NCBI GenBank assembly: GCA_003132405.1
Contig: PKXQ01000107.1
Location: 53,600 to 117,599, forward strand
Direction: 5' to 3'
Origin: Acidobacteriaceae bacterium
Lineage (GTDB): Bacteria > Acidobacteriota > Terriglobia > Terriglobales > Acidobacteriaceae
Length of the DNA stretch: 64,000 nt
A program made the translations under genes and the position numbers. Positions 7,834 to 19,065 of this stretch are shown piece by piece (within the stretch, counting starts at the first letter, position 1; each line of letters starts with the position of its first letter). The notes beneath the pieces are model-generated. The model made no database searches. It was given only the letters and a program-made list of their open reading frames with translations, and was not told the origin of the DNA.

Positions 7834-9009
7834 CTAAAGATTAATCGCTAACTTGCGGGGCTCACTAATTGTTGAGAGCGGATCGCGCGCGCCTGCTTTT
7901 TCTTTGATCCACTTCTTTTCGTTGCGGATAATGTCGAGCAGCAACACCTTATCTTTCGCGCTGGGCAGATTCTCTTCGCAGTGCTGCTCGTAGCTGCGAT
8001 CGTCCAGTGGTTCGCCGGTTTCGCAGTGAAACTTCTTTCCTGCCCATCTTCCAATGCTGCGGTTGAAGTGTATATCGGGCGTGTAGAACTTCTTCTCGCC
8101 TGGGGTCAAGAAAGTATTTAGCCGCTCCACTAATCCCGCGACCTCCTGCCGATAAAGATGGCGGCTATAGTCGTTGAGGTCGTCGAGGTCAGCGGCTTTG
8201 TCGTTCTGCAACTCGTCATAGCGCCCCTTAATTCCCCACACGTAGGCCCAATGCGCTGAGGAGGAATGATCGGTGCCGAAAAGATCGAACGAACTGGATA
8301 TCCATTTGTTGAGATATTTCTGCAGCAGCCACCGCGGGATCACGCCCGCTTCAACCACGCGGCGCAGGCCGTCATGGCCGGTTCCCATGTGGAAGGCTTC
8401 CTCGCGCAGCATGTAAGAAGTTGAGCGGCCGAGCGGCGCGAACGATGAATACTTCAGCATCTGGAGCTGGAACTTTCCGTCGCGGTCGACGAAGTCTGTA
8501 TAAGTGAAGAAATCGAGCCAGTTGTCGACGTCGATGTTAAACGTGCCGAGCAGGCGCTTATTTTCAAACGCCCTACGCTCCAGCATTTTTTGCGCTTCGA
8601 CTTTTCCTGAAGACCCGAAGAAGTCGATCAGCAGAGCGCACATCTGCCAACCGTGGCGCATCTCTTCGATCATGACGCGAGTGATGGCACGGCGATCGTA
8701 TTCCGTGGGCGCGGTTTCAAACAGGTTGCGCTGTTGCTCGACACTGGCAAATTCGGTATCGCCCTGATAGACAATCATATTCATGAGCGCGTCGCGCATC
8801 TGCTGCGTCGGCACCTGCCGCAGGTTCTCCCACTTGTTGCGACCCTTATAGGAGCCAAACTGGATCTCTTCCGTCTCAATCGCTCCGTAGAGCGTGTCGA
8901 ATTTGAAAGCCTCGACATCATCTTTGTTAACGCCGACTTCTTTGCGCCATTCGTTGAAGAGACCGACCCACTCGCTGAAGCTTCCGATTTTTGCTACTTT
9001 GCCTGGCAT
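7834..9009 (-). CDS. BoxB-like di-iron acyl-CoA epoxidase subunit
   Basis: The 391-residue protein resembles the oxygenase component of benzoyl-CoA 2,3-epoxidase (BoxB), a soluble di-iron protein related to phenylacetyl-CoA epoxidase PaaA. Shared blocks are FGSYKGRNKWENL, YQGDTEFASVEQQR and the iron-ligand motifs IEEMRHGW (residues 114-121) and REEAFHMGTGHDG (202-214), plus DRDGKFQLQML between them. It is shorter than BoxB (about 470 residues). Epoxidation of an aromatic acyl-CoA needs a reductase such as BoxA; none is seen here, so electrons must come from elsewhere. Flanking enoyl-CoA hydratases and the TetR gene fit a catabolic operon. AAAGGA precedes the ATG at 9009. The substrate may not be benzoyl-CoA. 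Confidence 0.85.
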   Translation of the reverse strand: MPGKVAKIGSFSEWVGLFNEWRKEVGVNKDDVEAFKFDTLYGAIETEEIQFGSYKGRNKWENLRQVPTQQMRDALMNMIVYQGDTEFASVEQQRNLFETAPTEYDRRAITRVMIEEMRHGWQMCALLIDFFGSSGKVEAQKMLERRAFENKRLLGTFNIDVDNWLDFFTYTDFVDRDGKFQLQMLKYSSFAPLGRSTSYMLREEAFHMGTGHDGLRRVVEAGVIPRWLLQKYLNKWISSSFDLFGTDHSSSAHWAYVWGIKGRYDELQNDKAADLDDLNDYSRHLYRQEVAGLVERLNTFLTPGEKKFYTPDIHFNRSIGRWAGKKFHCETGEPLDDRSYEQHCEENLPSAKDKVLLLDIIRNEKKWIKEKAGARDPLSTISEPRKLAINL

Positions 9010-9019
9010 AAAGTAAGAA

Positions 9020-9056
9020 TCCTTTCACCGCAGAGACGCAGAGAACGCCAAGAAGT
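9020..9056. repeat. Short intergenic repeat (CACCGCAGAGACGCAGAG type)
   Basis: The gap between the two operon genes contains CACCGCAGAGACGCAGAG followed by AACGCCAAGAAG. This word-like sequence is one I know as a recurrent intergenic repeat in several environmental bacterial genomes; only one copy is in this window, so the assignment rests on recognition. Confidence 0.4.
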
Positions 9057-9058
9057 TC

Positions 9059-9883
9059 CTACTTAGCTGTAAACACAGCGGGCCTTTTCTCAACATAAGC
9101 GGCGAGACCTTCTTTAGCATCCTCGCTCTGGAACAGTATCTGCTGATTCTCGCGCTCGACGGCCAGAGCCGACTCCATAGGAATCTCCCAGCCTGTCTGT
9201 ACCGCGCGTTTGATGCGTCCCACGGCTTTCGCGGCTTTGTTTGGCGGGGTAAACTGGCGCGCGTATTCCATAATGTTTTCCATGAAACCTTCGCGCTCGA
9301 AGATGTCGTTCACGATGCCGTATTCCTGTGCTTCTTCGAATGAGAAGGTGTTGCCGGTGATCATCAGCTCGATGGCTTTGCTCTTCCCTACCAGGCGCGA
9401 AAGACGCTGCGTACCGCCGGTACCGGGGAGAACGCCGAGGTTCACTTCAGGCAGTCCGATCTTGCCCGCATCTTTGCGCGCGATTCTGAGGTCGGCCGCC
9501 ATCGCGATCTCGAGGCCTCCGCCGACGCAATGGCCGTTGATGGCGGCGATGACGAGCTTTGGCGTGTGCTCTAGTCGCAGTAGCGTTTCGTTGGCGTGCA
9601 GGCAGAAGTAATACTTGAAGGTCGGATCGACCGAGGCGAGCATTTTAATATTCGCGCCAGCCGAGAAAAATTTGTCACCTACGCCCGTCAGCACGATCAC
9701 ATGGACGTCGTTGTCCATGCGCGCGCGGAGGATGGCTTCATCGAGTTGGCGATTCATTTCATAGGTGTAAGTGTTCGCCGGAGGATCGTTCATTTCGATC
9801 ACAGCCACGCCGGCATCGGTACGGTAGTTGATGAGTTGCTTGGTGGTCTCGCCGGTGGCCGGCTGCGTCGTTATCGTCGCCAT
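9059..9883 (-). CDS. Enoyl-CoA hydratase
   Basis: A 274-residue crotonase-fold protein. Oxyanion-hole segments are KFFSAGANIKML (near residues 70-81) and GHCVGGGLEIAMA (near 117-129). The catalytic region reads GKIGLPEVNLGVLPGTGGTQRL, the canonical arrangement with a glutamate (LPE) that activates water, so hydratase activity is likely, acting on the 2,3-double bond of acyl-CoA intermediates. It is the first structural gene after the TetR regulator on the minus strand, with 18 bases between the genes and 49 bases to the BoxB-like gene. The ATG at 9883 is preceded by AAGGAG. Together with the second crotonase downstream it gives this operon two hydratase/isomerase steps. Confidence 0.94.
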   Translation of the reverse strand: MATITTQPATGETTKQLINYRTDAGVAVIEMNDPPANTYTYEMNRQLDEAILRARMDNDVHVIVLTGVGDKFFSAGANIKMLASVDPTFKYYFCLHANETLLRLEHTPKLVIAAINGHCVGGGLEIAMAADLRIARKDAGKIGLPEVNLGVLPGTGGTQRLSRLVGKSKAIELMITGNTFSFEEAQEYGIVNDIFEREGFMENIMEYARQFTPPNKAAKAVGRIKRAVQTGWEIPMESALAVERENQQILFQSEDAKEGLAAYVEKRPAVFTAK

Positions 9884-9901
9884 AACTTTCTCCTTATTGA
9901 A

Positions 9902-10597
9902 TCATTGAATCGAACTCGAGTTAGCTTTCTTCCGCGGCTTGCCGCCGTTCACAATTCCGTTGAGAACAATGTTGCTCATCTGCTTGGCCAGCGCCTCGGC
10001 ATCGCCGTCGACCCGAGGGTTGTACCAGGTGTAGATCCAGTTGATCATGCCGAAAAGGCTCATCACCGCGGTGCGCGGGTTGAAATCGAGGCCGCGCTGG
10101 CGCCGCAAATCCCCCATCAGTCCGAGGCAGATGCGGTAATATTCGCGTTTGATGCCGGCAATCTCTGCGCTCCATCCATTCTTCAGCGCCTCGTCTTCGT
10201 GCGACAACACCTTCAAGCCCGGCTGATTGCTGACGAAGTATTCGAGATGATTGAGGATAAAGATGCGGATCCGCTGCTCGGGACCGCTGACGTTTTCAAG
10301 TCGCACCTTGAGCTTTTCGAGAATCGTAGTGAAGGTGTGTTTCTGAATCAGAAACAGCAAACGCTCTTTGGATTCGCAATAGTGATAGAGCCCCGCCAGC
10401 GACATTCCGGTGGCACGCGACAGATCGCGCATGGACGCGCCTTCATATCCCTTTTCACAAAAGACTTCGGTGGCCTTGTCGAGAATGTGCCCAAGGCGGC
10501 GATCGAAGCGAGTCGCGGGGGCACGTCGAGATTTTGGACGGAGAACTCCGCTCAAACGGCGCGAGGCGCGGATTGCGGGGAAGGTGGCCATGGCCAT
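9902..10597 (-). CDS. TetR/AcrR family transcriptional regulator
   Basis: A 231-residue regulator. After a basic N-terminal tail, residues 30-80 form the TetR helix-turn-helix: RRLGHILDKATEVFCEKGYE, then SMRDLSRATGMSLAGLYHYC with the recognition helix. The rest is a helical ligand-binding domain with WYNPRVDGDAEALAKQMSNI near the end, as in TetR proteins that answer acyl-CoAs. It heads the operon with two crotonases and a BoxB-like oxygenase, so it probably represses that operon until an acyl-CoA accumulates. The ATG at 10597 lies only 16 bases from a palindromic sequence that is a good candidate operator, which implies autoregulation. Confidence 0.92.
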   Translation of the reverse strand: MAMATFPAIRASRRLSGVLRPKSRRAPATRFDRRLGHILDKATEVFCEKGYEGASMRDLSRATGMSLAGLYHYCESKERLLFLIQKHTFTTILEKLKVRLENVSGPEQRIRIFILNHLEYFVSNQPGLKVLSHEDEALKNGWSAEIAGIKREYYRICLGLMGDLRRQRGLDFNPRTAVMSLFGMINWIYTWYNPRVDGDAEALAKQMSNIVLNGIVNGGKPRKKANSSSIQ

Positions 10598-10612
10598 GCG
10601 AGCTCGACTCTG

Positions 10613-10626
10613 CGTTCGAACGTTCG
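10613..10626. promoter_or_regulatory. Candidate TetR operator
   Basis: CGTTCGAACGTTCG contains two overlapping perfect palindromes, CGTTCGAACG (10613-10622) and CGAACGTTCG (10617-10626). It lies 16 bases upstream of the TetR start and therefore upstream of the whole minus-strand operon. The placement and symmetry fit a TetR dimer site; binding is inferred. Confidence 0.55.
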
Positions 10627-10700
10627 TTCTAAGTATAGGAGAAAAGTGACGAAGATCACAAGCGCGTGTGACAACTATTGCGGCGCCACAGACAGTTGGC

Positions 10701-11822
10701 TCAGCTCTTAATCCCCGTCATTAACTTGTCAACATTCGCCTTCTGCTCGCCGCTAAGAGGCAGCAGCGGCAGGCGCGATGGGCCGCCGTAATAACCATTC
10801 AAATCCATCGCGTATTTCACACCGGGGACGCCGAGTTCTCCAACGACGCGCAGGGCGGCCAGTTTCACGCGTTCCTGTTTTTCGCGAGCGAGGGCGGCAT
10901 CACCGTCCTTGAAAGCCGCCGCGATTTCGTAGCACGCCATGGGCGCGGGAGATGCGAAACCTAGAATGGCGCCGACTGCGCCTAATCCTAGCGAGGGTTC
11001 GAGTTGGTGCGCGGCGCCGACCATCACCTGAAAGCCAACTTCTTTTTGGCGGACTTTCAGTTTGCCGAGATAGGTCACGGCAGAGGACGAAGGTTTTGCA
11101 GGATGGTCAACGTGCACAGTGGCAGCGGTTCCTCGCTCAATCGATTCTATGCTGCCCGTCAGGGTCGCAACGCTCACCAGTTCCCTGCTCCGCTTTTCGC
11201 TTTCGATGCCGGCGGCCTTGACCATGCGCGGCGTCACTGCTTCGAAAGTTTCGGTCACGGTGGCTTGCCTTCTGATGTGGCGCGTGCCGTCGACCATCTG
11301 TTTGACTTTGTCGAGATTGCCGCCAGACTCCTTGATGGCCGCGATATTCGGATGGCCAGCAAGTTCGCTCACAATCGCGGGCGGCATGTCGTATCCGGTG
11401 GCTTGCGGAAAGTTGTAAATGATGATGGGCAGCGCAGAGCGGTCGGCAACCGTGCGATAAAAAGCGAGCAGATTCGCCGGTAGCATTTGCGTTTTGTAGT
11501 AATGCGGAGTGCGCACCATAGCGGCATCATAGCCGAGGTTGGCAGCGTATTCGGTGAGTCGCAAGGTCTCGTGCGCCGACTCAAGGCCAGTGCCCGCGAT
11601 CATGACTTTATTCGGCGCAGCCGCGCCCATCGCGACTTTGAAGACGTCGCGCCGCTCCTGATCGGAGAGCATAATTGCTTCGCCAGTCGAGCCCTGCACC
11701 ACGATCCCGGCAATTGGCGTGCGCGAGTAGCGCTCGACGTTCGATTCAAGTTTCTTGTAATAGACTTCGCCGTCGGGATAGAAGGGCGTCGTGATGGGTG
11801 GAAAGATTCCGGATAAAAGCAT
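10701..11822 (-). CDS. DapA/dihydrodipicolinate synthase family aldolase with insert
   Basis: A class I aldolase of the DHDPS/N-acetylneuraminate lyase superfamily. The pyruvate-binding GSTGEA motif is at 44-49, the catalytic tyrosine is Tyr136 in IIIYNFPQATGYD, and the Schiff-base lysine is Lys164 in AAIKESGG. The protein is 373 residues, about 75 longer than usual; the extra part is residues about 182-258, between DGTRH and GFQVMVGAA, and contains polar, low-complexity sequence (VDHPAKPSSSAVT). The frame is continuous through it. Substrate is not determined: the family includes lysine-pathway DapA and 4-hydroxy-2-oxoglutarate aldolase. No lysine-biosynthesis neighbours are present, so a catabolic aldolase is as likely as DapA. 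Confidence 0.85.
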   Translation of the reverse strand: MLLSGIFPPITTPFYPDGEVYYKKLESNVERYSRTPIAGIVVQGSTGEAIMLSDQERRDVFKVAMGAAAPNKVMIAGTGLESAHETLRLTEYAANLGYDAAMVRTPHYYKTQMLPANLLAFYRTVADRSALPIIIYNFPQATGYDMPPAIVSELAGHPNIAAIKESGGNLDKVKQMVDGTRHIRRQATVTETFEAVTPRMVKAAGIESEKRSRELVSVATLTGSIESIERGTAATVHVDHPAKPSSSAVTYLGKLKVRQKEVGFQVMVGAAHQLEPSLGLGAVGAILGFASPAPMACYEIAAAFKDGDAALAREKQERVKLAALRVVGELGVPGVKYAMDLNGYYGGPSRLPLLPLSGEQKANVDKLMTGIKS

Positions 11823-11926
11823 GTGGCTCCTGTCGTTAATCGAAGTTTTTGGTCGCTAGTCTTTGTTGTTCGAAGATTATTTCTAATTGTAAATTATCAA
11901 CTTCCACGCTTCGCTTTTTGTCATGC

Positions 11927-12166
11927 TCAGTGCAACGATGAAGCTATGAAGACGAGTAGCAGGAGACATCCGTCGGCGATTATCAGTATCGATCCAATCC
12001 AGACGAGCGCAATCCTCCGCGCTTGTGCCATGGGCGGGGTGGTGATGCCGATCGTTTTGTGCACATAACTGAGCACGTTAGCAACCGACTCTGTGGGCAC
12101 GACTCGAGTGATGATTCCCACACCCAGAAGGATTATCAAGACGTGGAACACAACGATAGCGGCCAT
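11927..12166 (-). CDS. Small two-helix membrane protein
   Basis: A 79-residue protein with two hydrophobic segments: the N-terminal VVFHVLIILLGVGIIT and the C-terminal IALVWIGSILIIADGCLLLLV, joined by a soluble loop with a proline pair (GITTPPMAQ). The ATG at 12166 has GGGAG about 7 bases upstream. I do not recognise a family. It lies between a DapA-family gene and an exported protein on the same strand. The ribosome binding site and the two well-formed membrane segments support a real gene. Confidence 0.6.
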   Translation of the reverse strand: MAAIVVFHVLIILLGVGIITRVVPTESVANVLSYVHKTIGITTPPMAQARRIALVWIGSILIIADGCLLLLVFIASSLH

Positions 12167-12205
12167 ACATCACTCCCGCAAAGACTCGCGCCATCGTAGC
12201 GTTCG

Positions 12206-12676
12206 TTACTCGCAGGCCGGCGCTTTTCCGCTGGGATCGACCTCGCGGCGATAGCTATCTTCGCTGCCTACGAAAAACCTTTCAAACGGAGTGGACGTCG
12301 ACTCGTCCACCATGGTTTCGACCTGCCAGATCATTCCACCTTTGCAGACGCCGGCATTGGAAAGCGGGGTGCGGCGATCGCCGGAGTAATAGTAGAAGTC
12401 GTCTCTGCCGTGGCCGGGGAGCGGATCGGAGGAGGTTTGCAGCATCGCCTGCTCGTTCAACTTAAGCAGCAGGTGGCCATCTTCGGTTGGCAGCGGCGGC
12501 GCGCCCTTCCGGCGAAACTCTACGCGAACCCAACCCTTGTATCCGGCGGGAATCAGAAAACGTTCGGGCTGACGGCGATGGAAGATCAGGTCAAAGGCCG
12601 CCGGTCCGAGAACGACCGCGCCGATCATAAGTGGGAGACCGAAAACAAGTGTGAGGAGAAGACGGGATTTACCCAT
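12206..12676 (-). CDS. Membrane-anchored hypothetical protein (possibly DUF6843-like)
   Basis: A 156-residue protein with an N-terminal membrane or signal segment (LLLTLVFGLPLMIGAVVLG) followed by a soluble domain that opens FLIPAGYKGWVRVEF. That opening resembles the LIPEGYxG block of DUF6843 proteins; I give this as a possibility. Two cysteines occur late (VCKGG and the C-terminal ACE). The start lies 20 bases after the carB stop on the same strand, so it may be the last gene of the car operon, though no link to pyrimidine or arginine synthesis is visible. Confidence 0.65.
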   Translation of the reverse strand: MGKSRLLLTLVFGLPLMIGAVVLGPAAFDLIFHRRQPERFLIPAGYKGWVRVEFRRKGAPPLPTEDGHLLLKLNEQAMLQTSSDPLPGHGRDDFYYYSGDRRTPLSNAGVCKGGMIWQVETMVDESTSTPFERFFVGSEDSYRREVDPSGKAPACE

Positions 12677-12695
12677 GCGAGGTTTTCACGTGAGA

Positions 12696-16000
<3,305 letters not shown>

Positions 16001-16001
<1 letters not shown>

Positions 16002-16420
16002 TATGCGGTCTTGGCCTTGCTTTGAAGCGGCGCGTCGTCAGCTGCACGGGCGCCTGCCAGAAGTCTTTCGTCCCTATTTTCAGGATTGTCATCCCGAGCG
16101 AAGCGAGGGATCTGCAGTTCTGTTTGCTCACCCCAACCTTCGGCGAGGTCCTGCCACGCCGGGTTCATAGTCTTGATCAAAGCGACGCGCTTGGCACGCG
16201 TCCATGCCTTGATTTGTTTTTCTCGATCGATGGCATTGTTCACGTACTTGAAAGTCTCGTAATAAACCAGCCTATTAATGTGGTACTTCTTTGTGAAGCC
16301 CTGTATTTTTCCTGCCTTATGCTGCAGAACACGGTGATAAACGTTCCCCGTGACCCCGGTGTATAAGGTCAGCGAGCGGCTCGCCATGATGTAGACGTAA
16401 TAGCGCTTCTCTTCTCGCAC
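16001..16420 (-). CDS. GIY-YIG nuclease domain protein in the car operon
   Basis: A 139-residue protein whose first ~90 residues are a GIY-YIG nuclease of the small UPF0213/YhbQ-like class: [19 protein letters not shown] with the paired tyrosines, RVLQHKAG with the catalytic arginine region, and [13 protein letters not shown]. The expected glutamate/asparagine region follows near NPAW. The C-terminal tail [12 protein letters not shown] is the translation of an intergenic repeat (16087-16117), not part of the fold. The start is GTG at 16420 with AAGGA 8 bases before it. It lies exactly between carA and carB and is bracketed by inverted copies of the same repeat, which suggests it arrived with the repeats. 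Confidence 0.88.
16087..16117. repeat. Inverted repeat, carB-side copy
   Basis: TTGTCATCCCGAGCGAAG continuing through CGAGGGATCTGCAG. It is the reverse complement, with few differences, of 16481-16512 and encodes the C-terminal tail of the GIY-YIG protein. The same word family is a widespread intergenic repeat in many environmental genomes. Confidence 0.85.
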
Positions 16421-16480
16421 ACTTTAATCCTTCGCTGCACGCGGCCAATCGGCCGCCAACCGTGTCGCTGTGTCAGCAGA

Positions 16481-16512
16481 CTGCAGATCCCTCGCTGCGC
16501 TCGGGATGACAA
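16481..16512. repeat. Inverted repeat, carA-side copy
   Basis: CTGCAGATCCCTCGCTGCG continuing through CTCGGGATGACAA, opposite in orientation to 16087-16117. The pair encloses the GIY-YIG gene and defines a unit of about 430 bases between carA and carB. Confidence 0.85.
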
Positions 16513-16527
16513 TTCTCAACAGGCGGA

Positions 16528-17658
16528 TTATTTCTTGCACTCCTCCATCATCTTCACGAAATCCTTAAACAGATAGTGCGAATCGTGCGGCCCCGGCGCG
16601 GCTTCCGGGTGGTATTGCACGGTGAACAGCGGCAGATTGCGGTGGCGCATGCCTTCTAGGGTGTTGTCGTTTAGATCTATGTGGGTCAATTCGACTTCGC
16701 TTTGCGGCAGCGAATCGGGATCCACGGCGAAATTGTGGTTGTGGGCGGTGATCTCGATCTTGCCGCTGGACAGTTGCTTTACTGGATGATTTCCGCCGTG
16801 GTGGCCGAATTTCAGCTTGAAGGTTTTGCCTCCTAGCGCTATGCCGGCGATTTGGTGGCCCAGGCAGATTCCAAAAATCGGCTGGCGTCCCATCAGGCGT
16901 CTTATGTTGTCGACTGCGTAGGTGCAGGGCTCGGGATCACCCGGCCCATTCGACAGGAACACGCCGTCGGGTTTCAACGCCAGCACATCTTCGGCTGTCG
17001 TTTGCGCTGGGACTACCGTCACTTTGCAGCCTTCTCCGCGCAGTTTGCGCAGGATGTTCTGCTTGATGCCGAAGTCGTAGGCGACTACGTGGAAGCGCGC
17101 CGGCTCGTCTTTTACTCCTACTACTTCGTCGGGCAGGTGCGAGCGCTCGCCCGTTTCCCAGACATAGGTGTGATTTGTCGAGACGACTTTGGCGAGATCC
17201 TGGCCATCCATCTTCGGGATCGCTCGCGCCTTAGCTACGAGTTTGTCGGTGTCGGCTTCGAGGGTTGAGATCACGCCGCGCATCACGCCGTTGTCGCGCA
17301 GATGATGTACTAACGCGCGCGTGTCGATGTCGGCTAGCACTGGAATCCTGAACTGCTCCATGAACTCGTCGGTCACCTGCTGCGAGCGCCAGTTGGAGCT
17401 GACTTTCGAAAACTCGCGCACGATCAGGCCCTCAATGTAGGGCCGTTGCGATTCGTTGTCTTCGGGGTTGGTGCCGTAGTTTCCGATTTCAGGATTGGTC
17501 AGGACGACCATCTGCCCTGCGTAGGATGGGTCGGTGAAAATTTCCTGGTAGCCGGTGATGGAAGTATTAAAAACGACTTCGCCGGAGCATTCGCCTTTAG
17601 CGCCGTAGCCTTTGCCTCGGAAGACTCTGCCGTCTTCGAGCGCAAGGATCGCTTGCAT
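16528..17658 (-). CDS. carA: Carbamoyl-phosphate synthase small subunit
   Basis: CarA is the glutaminase subunit that releases ammonia for CarB. The 376 residues include the N-terminal CPSase small-chain domain (ALEDGRVFRGKGYGAKGE, then FNTSITGYQEIFTDPSYAGQ) and a C-terminal class I glutamine amidotransferase domain from about 190. The catalytic cysteine is in FGICLGHQ near residue 265, and the histidine/glutamate pair is in VQYHPEAAPGPHD near 352. It starts with ATG at 17658 and is the first gene of the car group on the minus strand, followed by the GIY-YIG insert and carB. Confidence 0.98.
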   Translation of the reverse strand: MQAILALEDGRVFRGKGYGAKGECSGEVVFNTSITGYQEIFTDPSYAGQMVVLTNPEIGNYGTNPEDNESQRPYIEGLIVREFSKVSSNWRSQQVTDEFMEQFRIPVLADIDTRALVHHLRDNGVMRGVISTLEADTDKLVAKARAIPKMDGQDLAKVVSTNHTYVWETGERSHLPDEVVGVKDEPARFHVVAYDFGIKQNILRKLRGEGCKVTVVPAQTTAEDVLALKPDGVFLSNGPGDPEPCTYAVDNIRRLMGRQPIFGICLGHQIAGIALGGKTFKLKFGHHGGNHPVKQLSSGKIEITAHNHNFAVDPDSLPQSEVELTHIDLNDNTLEGMRHRNLPLFTVQYHPEAAPGPHDSHYLFKDFVKMMEECKK

Positions 17659-17805
17659 TGCAACTCCTGTGGAGTGGATTTTATAGATTCTAGCAGTTGG
17701 GCGAGACGGTGTCAGCAGAATCGTGTGTGAGTCGTCACTTATCAGTTGTCAGTTTTCAGTAAAACCGAAAACGTCCGTAGCAATCATTGTTTTCGTTCTT
17801 GTCTT

Positions 17806-18402
17806 TCAGAAGACAAATGGAATAAACCGCTTCGTCCGCTGCATGTATTCCACATAAGGCTGACCGATTGAGTTTCCGAGGGCGTGCTCTTCCACGTGCA
17901 CGCGGTACGAATAGGTGATGACGCCCATGCCTACGATGATGAGAATGCTTAGCCAGTTCGTGAGCGCCAGGCCGGTGCCGAAGTACATGAACATGGCTCC
18001 AGTATAAGAAGGATGGCGGACAAAGCGATAGAGGCCATGTTGAATTACCGGTTGATCGGCCTGGACCTTTACGTTGCCAGTGAAATAGCGGCCGAGGGTG
18101 CGAAAGCAGTAGCGGCGGAGCGCGGAGCCGGCCAACAGAATTGTGAGGCCGAGCGCAAACCAGACGATGCGGTGATTATGCAGCGCAAACCTCGAGCAGG
18201 GTGCTACCCAGAACGTGGCAGGAAGGGCCAGCCACGAGGCGATGATAATGAGTGTCATCGATCCGCGATCGGTTTTGTCTCCAGGGGCTGGCTTGGCGCG
18301 GGCGACGACGAGAAGTTCGGGCACGTACGCGATTAGAAATACTATCCAGAAAATCCAAGCGTAAGGAGACGTGTAGGCCACCGGCTGAGTAGATGAAATC
18401 AT
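17806..18402 (-). CDS. Isoprenylcysteine carboxyl methyltransferase-like membrane protein
   Basis: A 198-residue membrane protein with about five hydrophobic segments. The C-terminal signature is that of the ICMT/PEMT-like methyltransferase family: GLYRFVRHPSYTGAMF (near residues 126-141) with the conserved arginine-histidine-proline, then EEHALGNSIGQPYVEYMQR. Such bacterial proteins use S-adenosylmethionine to methylate membrane-associated substrates that are mostly unknown. The stop of the protein is immediately followed by a TCAGTT-rich stretch (17740-17770). There is no operon partner with a related role; the next gene upstream on the same strand is the HTH antitoxin. Confidence 0.85.
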   Translation of the reverse strand: MISSTQPVAYTSPYAWIFWIVFLIAYVPELLVVARAKPAPGDKTDRGSMTLIIIASWLALPATFWVAPCSRFALHNHRIVWFALGLTILLAGSALRRYCFRTLGRYFTGNVKVQADQPVIQHGLYRFVRHPSYTGAMFMYFGTGLALTNWLSILIIVGMGVITYSYRVHVEEHALGNSIGQPYVEYMQRTKRFIPFVF

Positions 18403-18419
18403 CTTGGTGTAACTGGGGT

Positions 18420-18746
18420 TTAGTGCGGTTTTCGGTTCAACACACGCTCGACACGCTCGGGCTCGCGCGCGATTATCTTCAAATAGGCTTGAGTTGGCTG
18501 ATCCGGCTCCGCGCGGCCTTGCTCCCAGTCCCGTAGAGTGCCAAGCGGAATGTGGTAGCGAACAGCGAATTCCTCCTGCGTCAACGCCAGGGCGCGGCGA
18601 ATGACTTTGGCCTGCGGCGTCCGCTTCATCCGCTTAAGATCGTCGGCGGTTAGCGGTTGCGCACCGCGATCGGCGCGGGCCGCCGCTTCGACGGCTCGAG
18701 GCGTCATGGGCCTAAGCGTTTTGCTGGAAGTAGTCGTCTTGCTCAT
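18420..18746 (-). CDS. HTH-domain antitoxin-like regulator
   Basis: A 108-residue protein with a C-terminal XRE-type helix-turn-helix: VIRRALALTQEEFAVRYHIP then LGTLRDWEQGRAEPDQPT, with recognition helix in LGTLRDWEQG. Proteins of this form are often the second gene of BrnT-type toxin-antitoxin pairs and act as antitoxin and autorepressor. Here it overlaps the 3' end of the BrnT-like gene by 35 bases, consistent with a paired module. The frame is intact while the toxin frame is shifted, so the antitoxin may now be an orphan. Confidence 0.82.
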   Translation of the reverse strand: MSKTTTSSKTLRPMTPRAVEAAARADRGAQPLTADDLKRMKRTPQAKVIRRALALTQEEFAVRYHIPLGTLRDWEQGRAEPDQPTQAYLKIIAREPERVERVLNRKPH

Positions 18747-18997
18747 ATTGTGTTGCCCTTCGAGCTGAAATGATGCGGATGCTTTCCTTGCGTTCGGTAT
18801 AGGCTACAAACAACAGGACGCTCCCCTCCGCCCTCCCGATCTGTACAAAACTCTCTTCGCCGTAATCTTCGCGGTCATCGAGACGTTCGATAGCAAAGGG
18901 GTCTTTAAATACCGTCTTCGCTAACTCGAAGCTCACGCCGGTGCGCGCCCAGGTTCGCTTGCTCCTTGGCGTTGTCCCACTTGAATTTCAGCTTCAT
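18712..18997 (-). pseudogene. BrnT-like toxin, frameshifted
   Basis: From an ATG at 18997 the minus strand reads MKLKFKWDNAKEQANLGAH, the normal BrnT opening, but runs into a stop 30 codons on. The remainder continues in another frame: GVSFELAKTVFKDPFAIERL, then REDYGEESFVQIGRAEG and IRIISARRAT, which are the BrnT core with its catalytic-type IISARRAT. One extra C near 18940 (CACCGGCG) separates them. BrnT is an RNase-fold toxin that stops translation. Either the toxin is inactivated or this is a sequencing error. A GTG at 18936 could express a version lacking the first ~20 residues. Confidence 0.8.
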
Positions 18998-19065
18998 GAT
19001 ACTACGGGAAACCAGTAGTCTGTCAACCAGATCATGGCATCAGCTTAGGCCTGAAAGCGTGCGCC

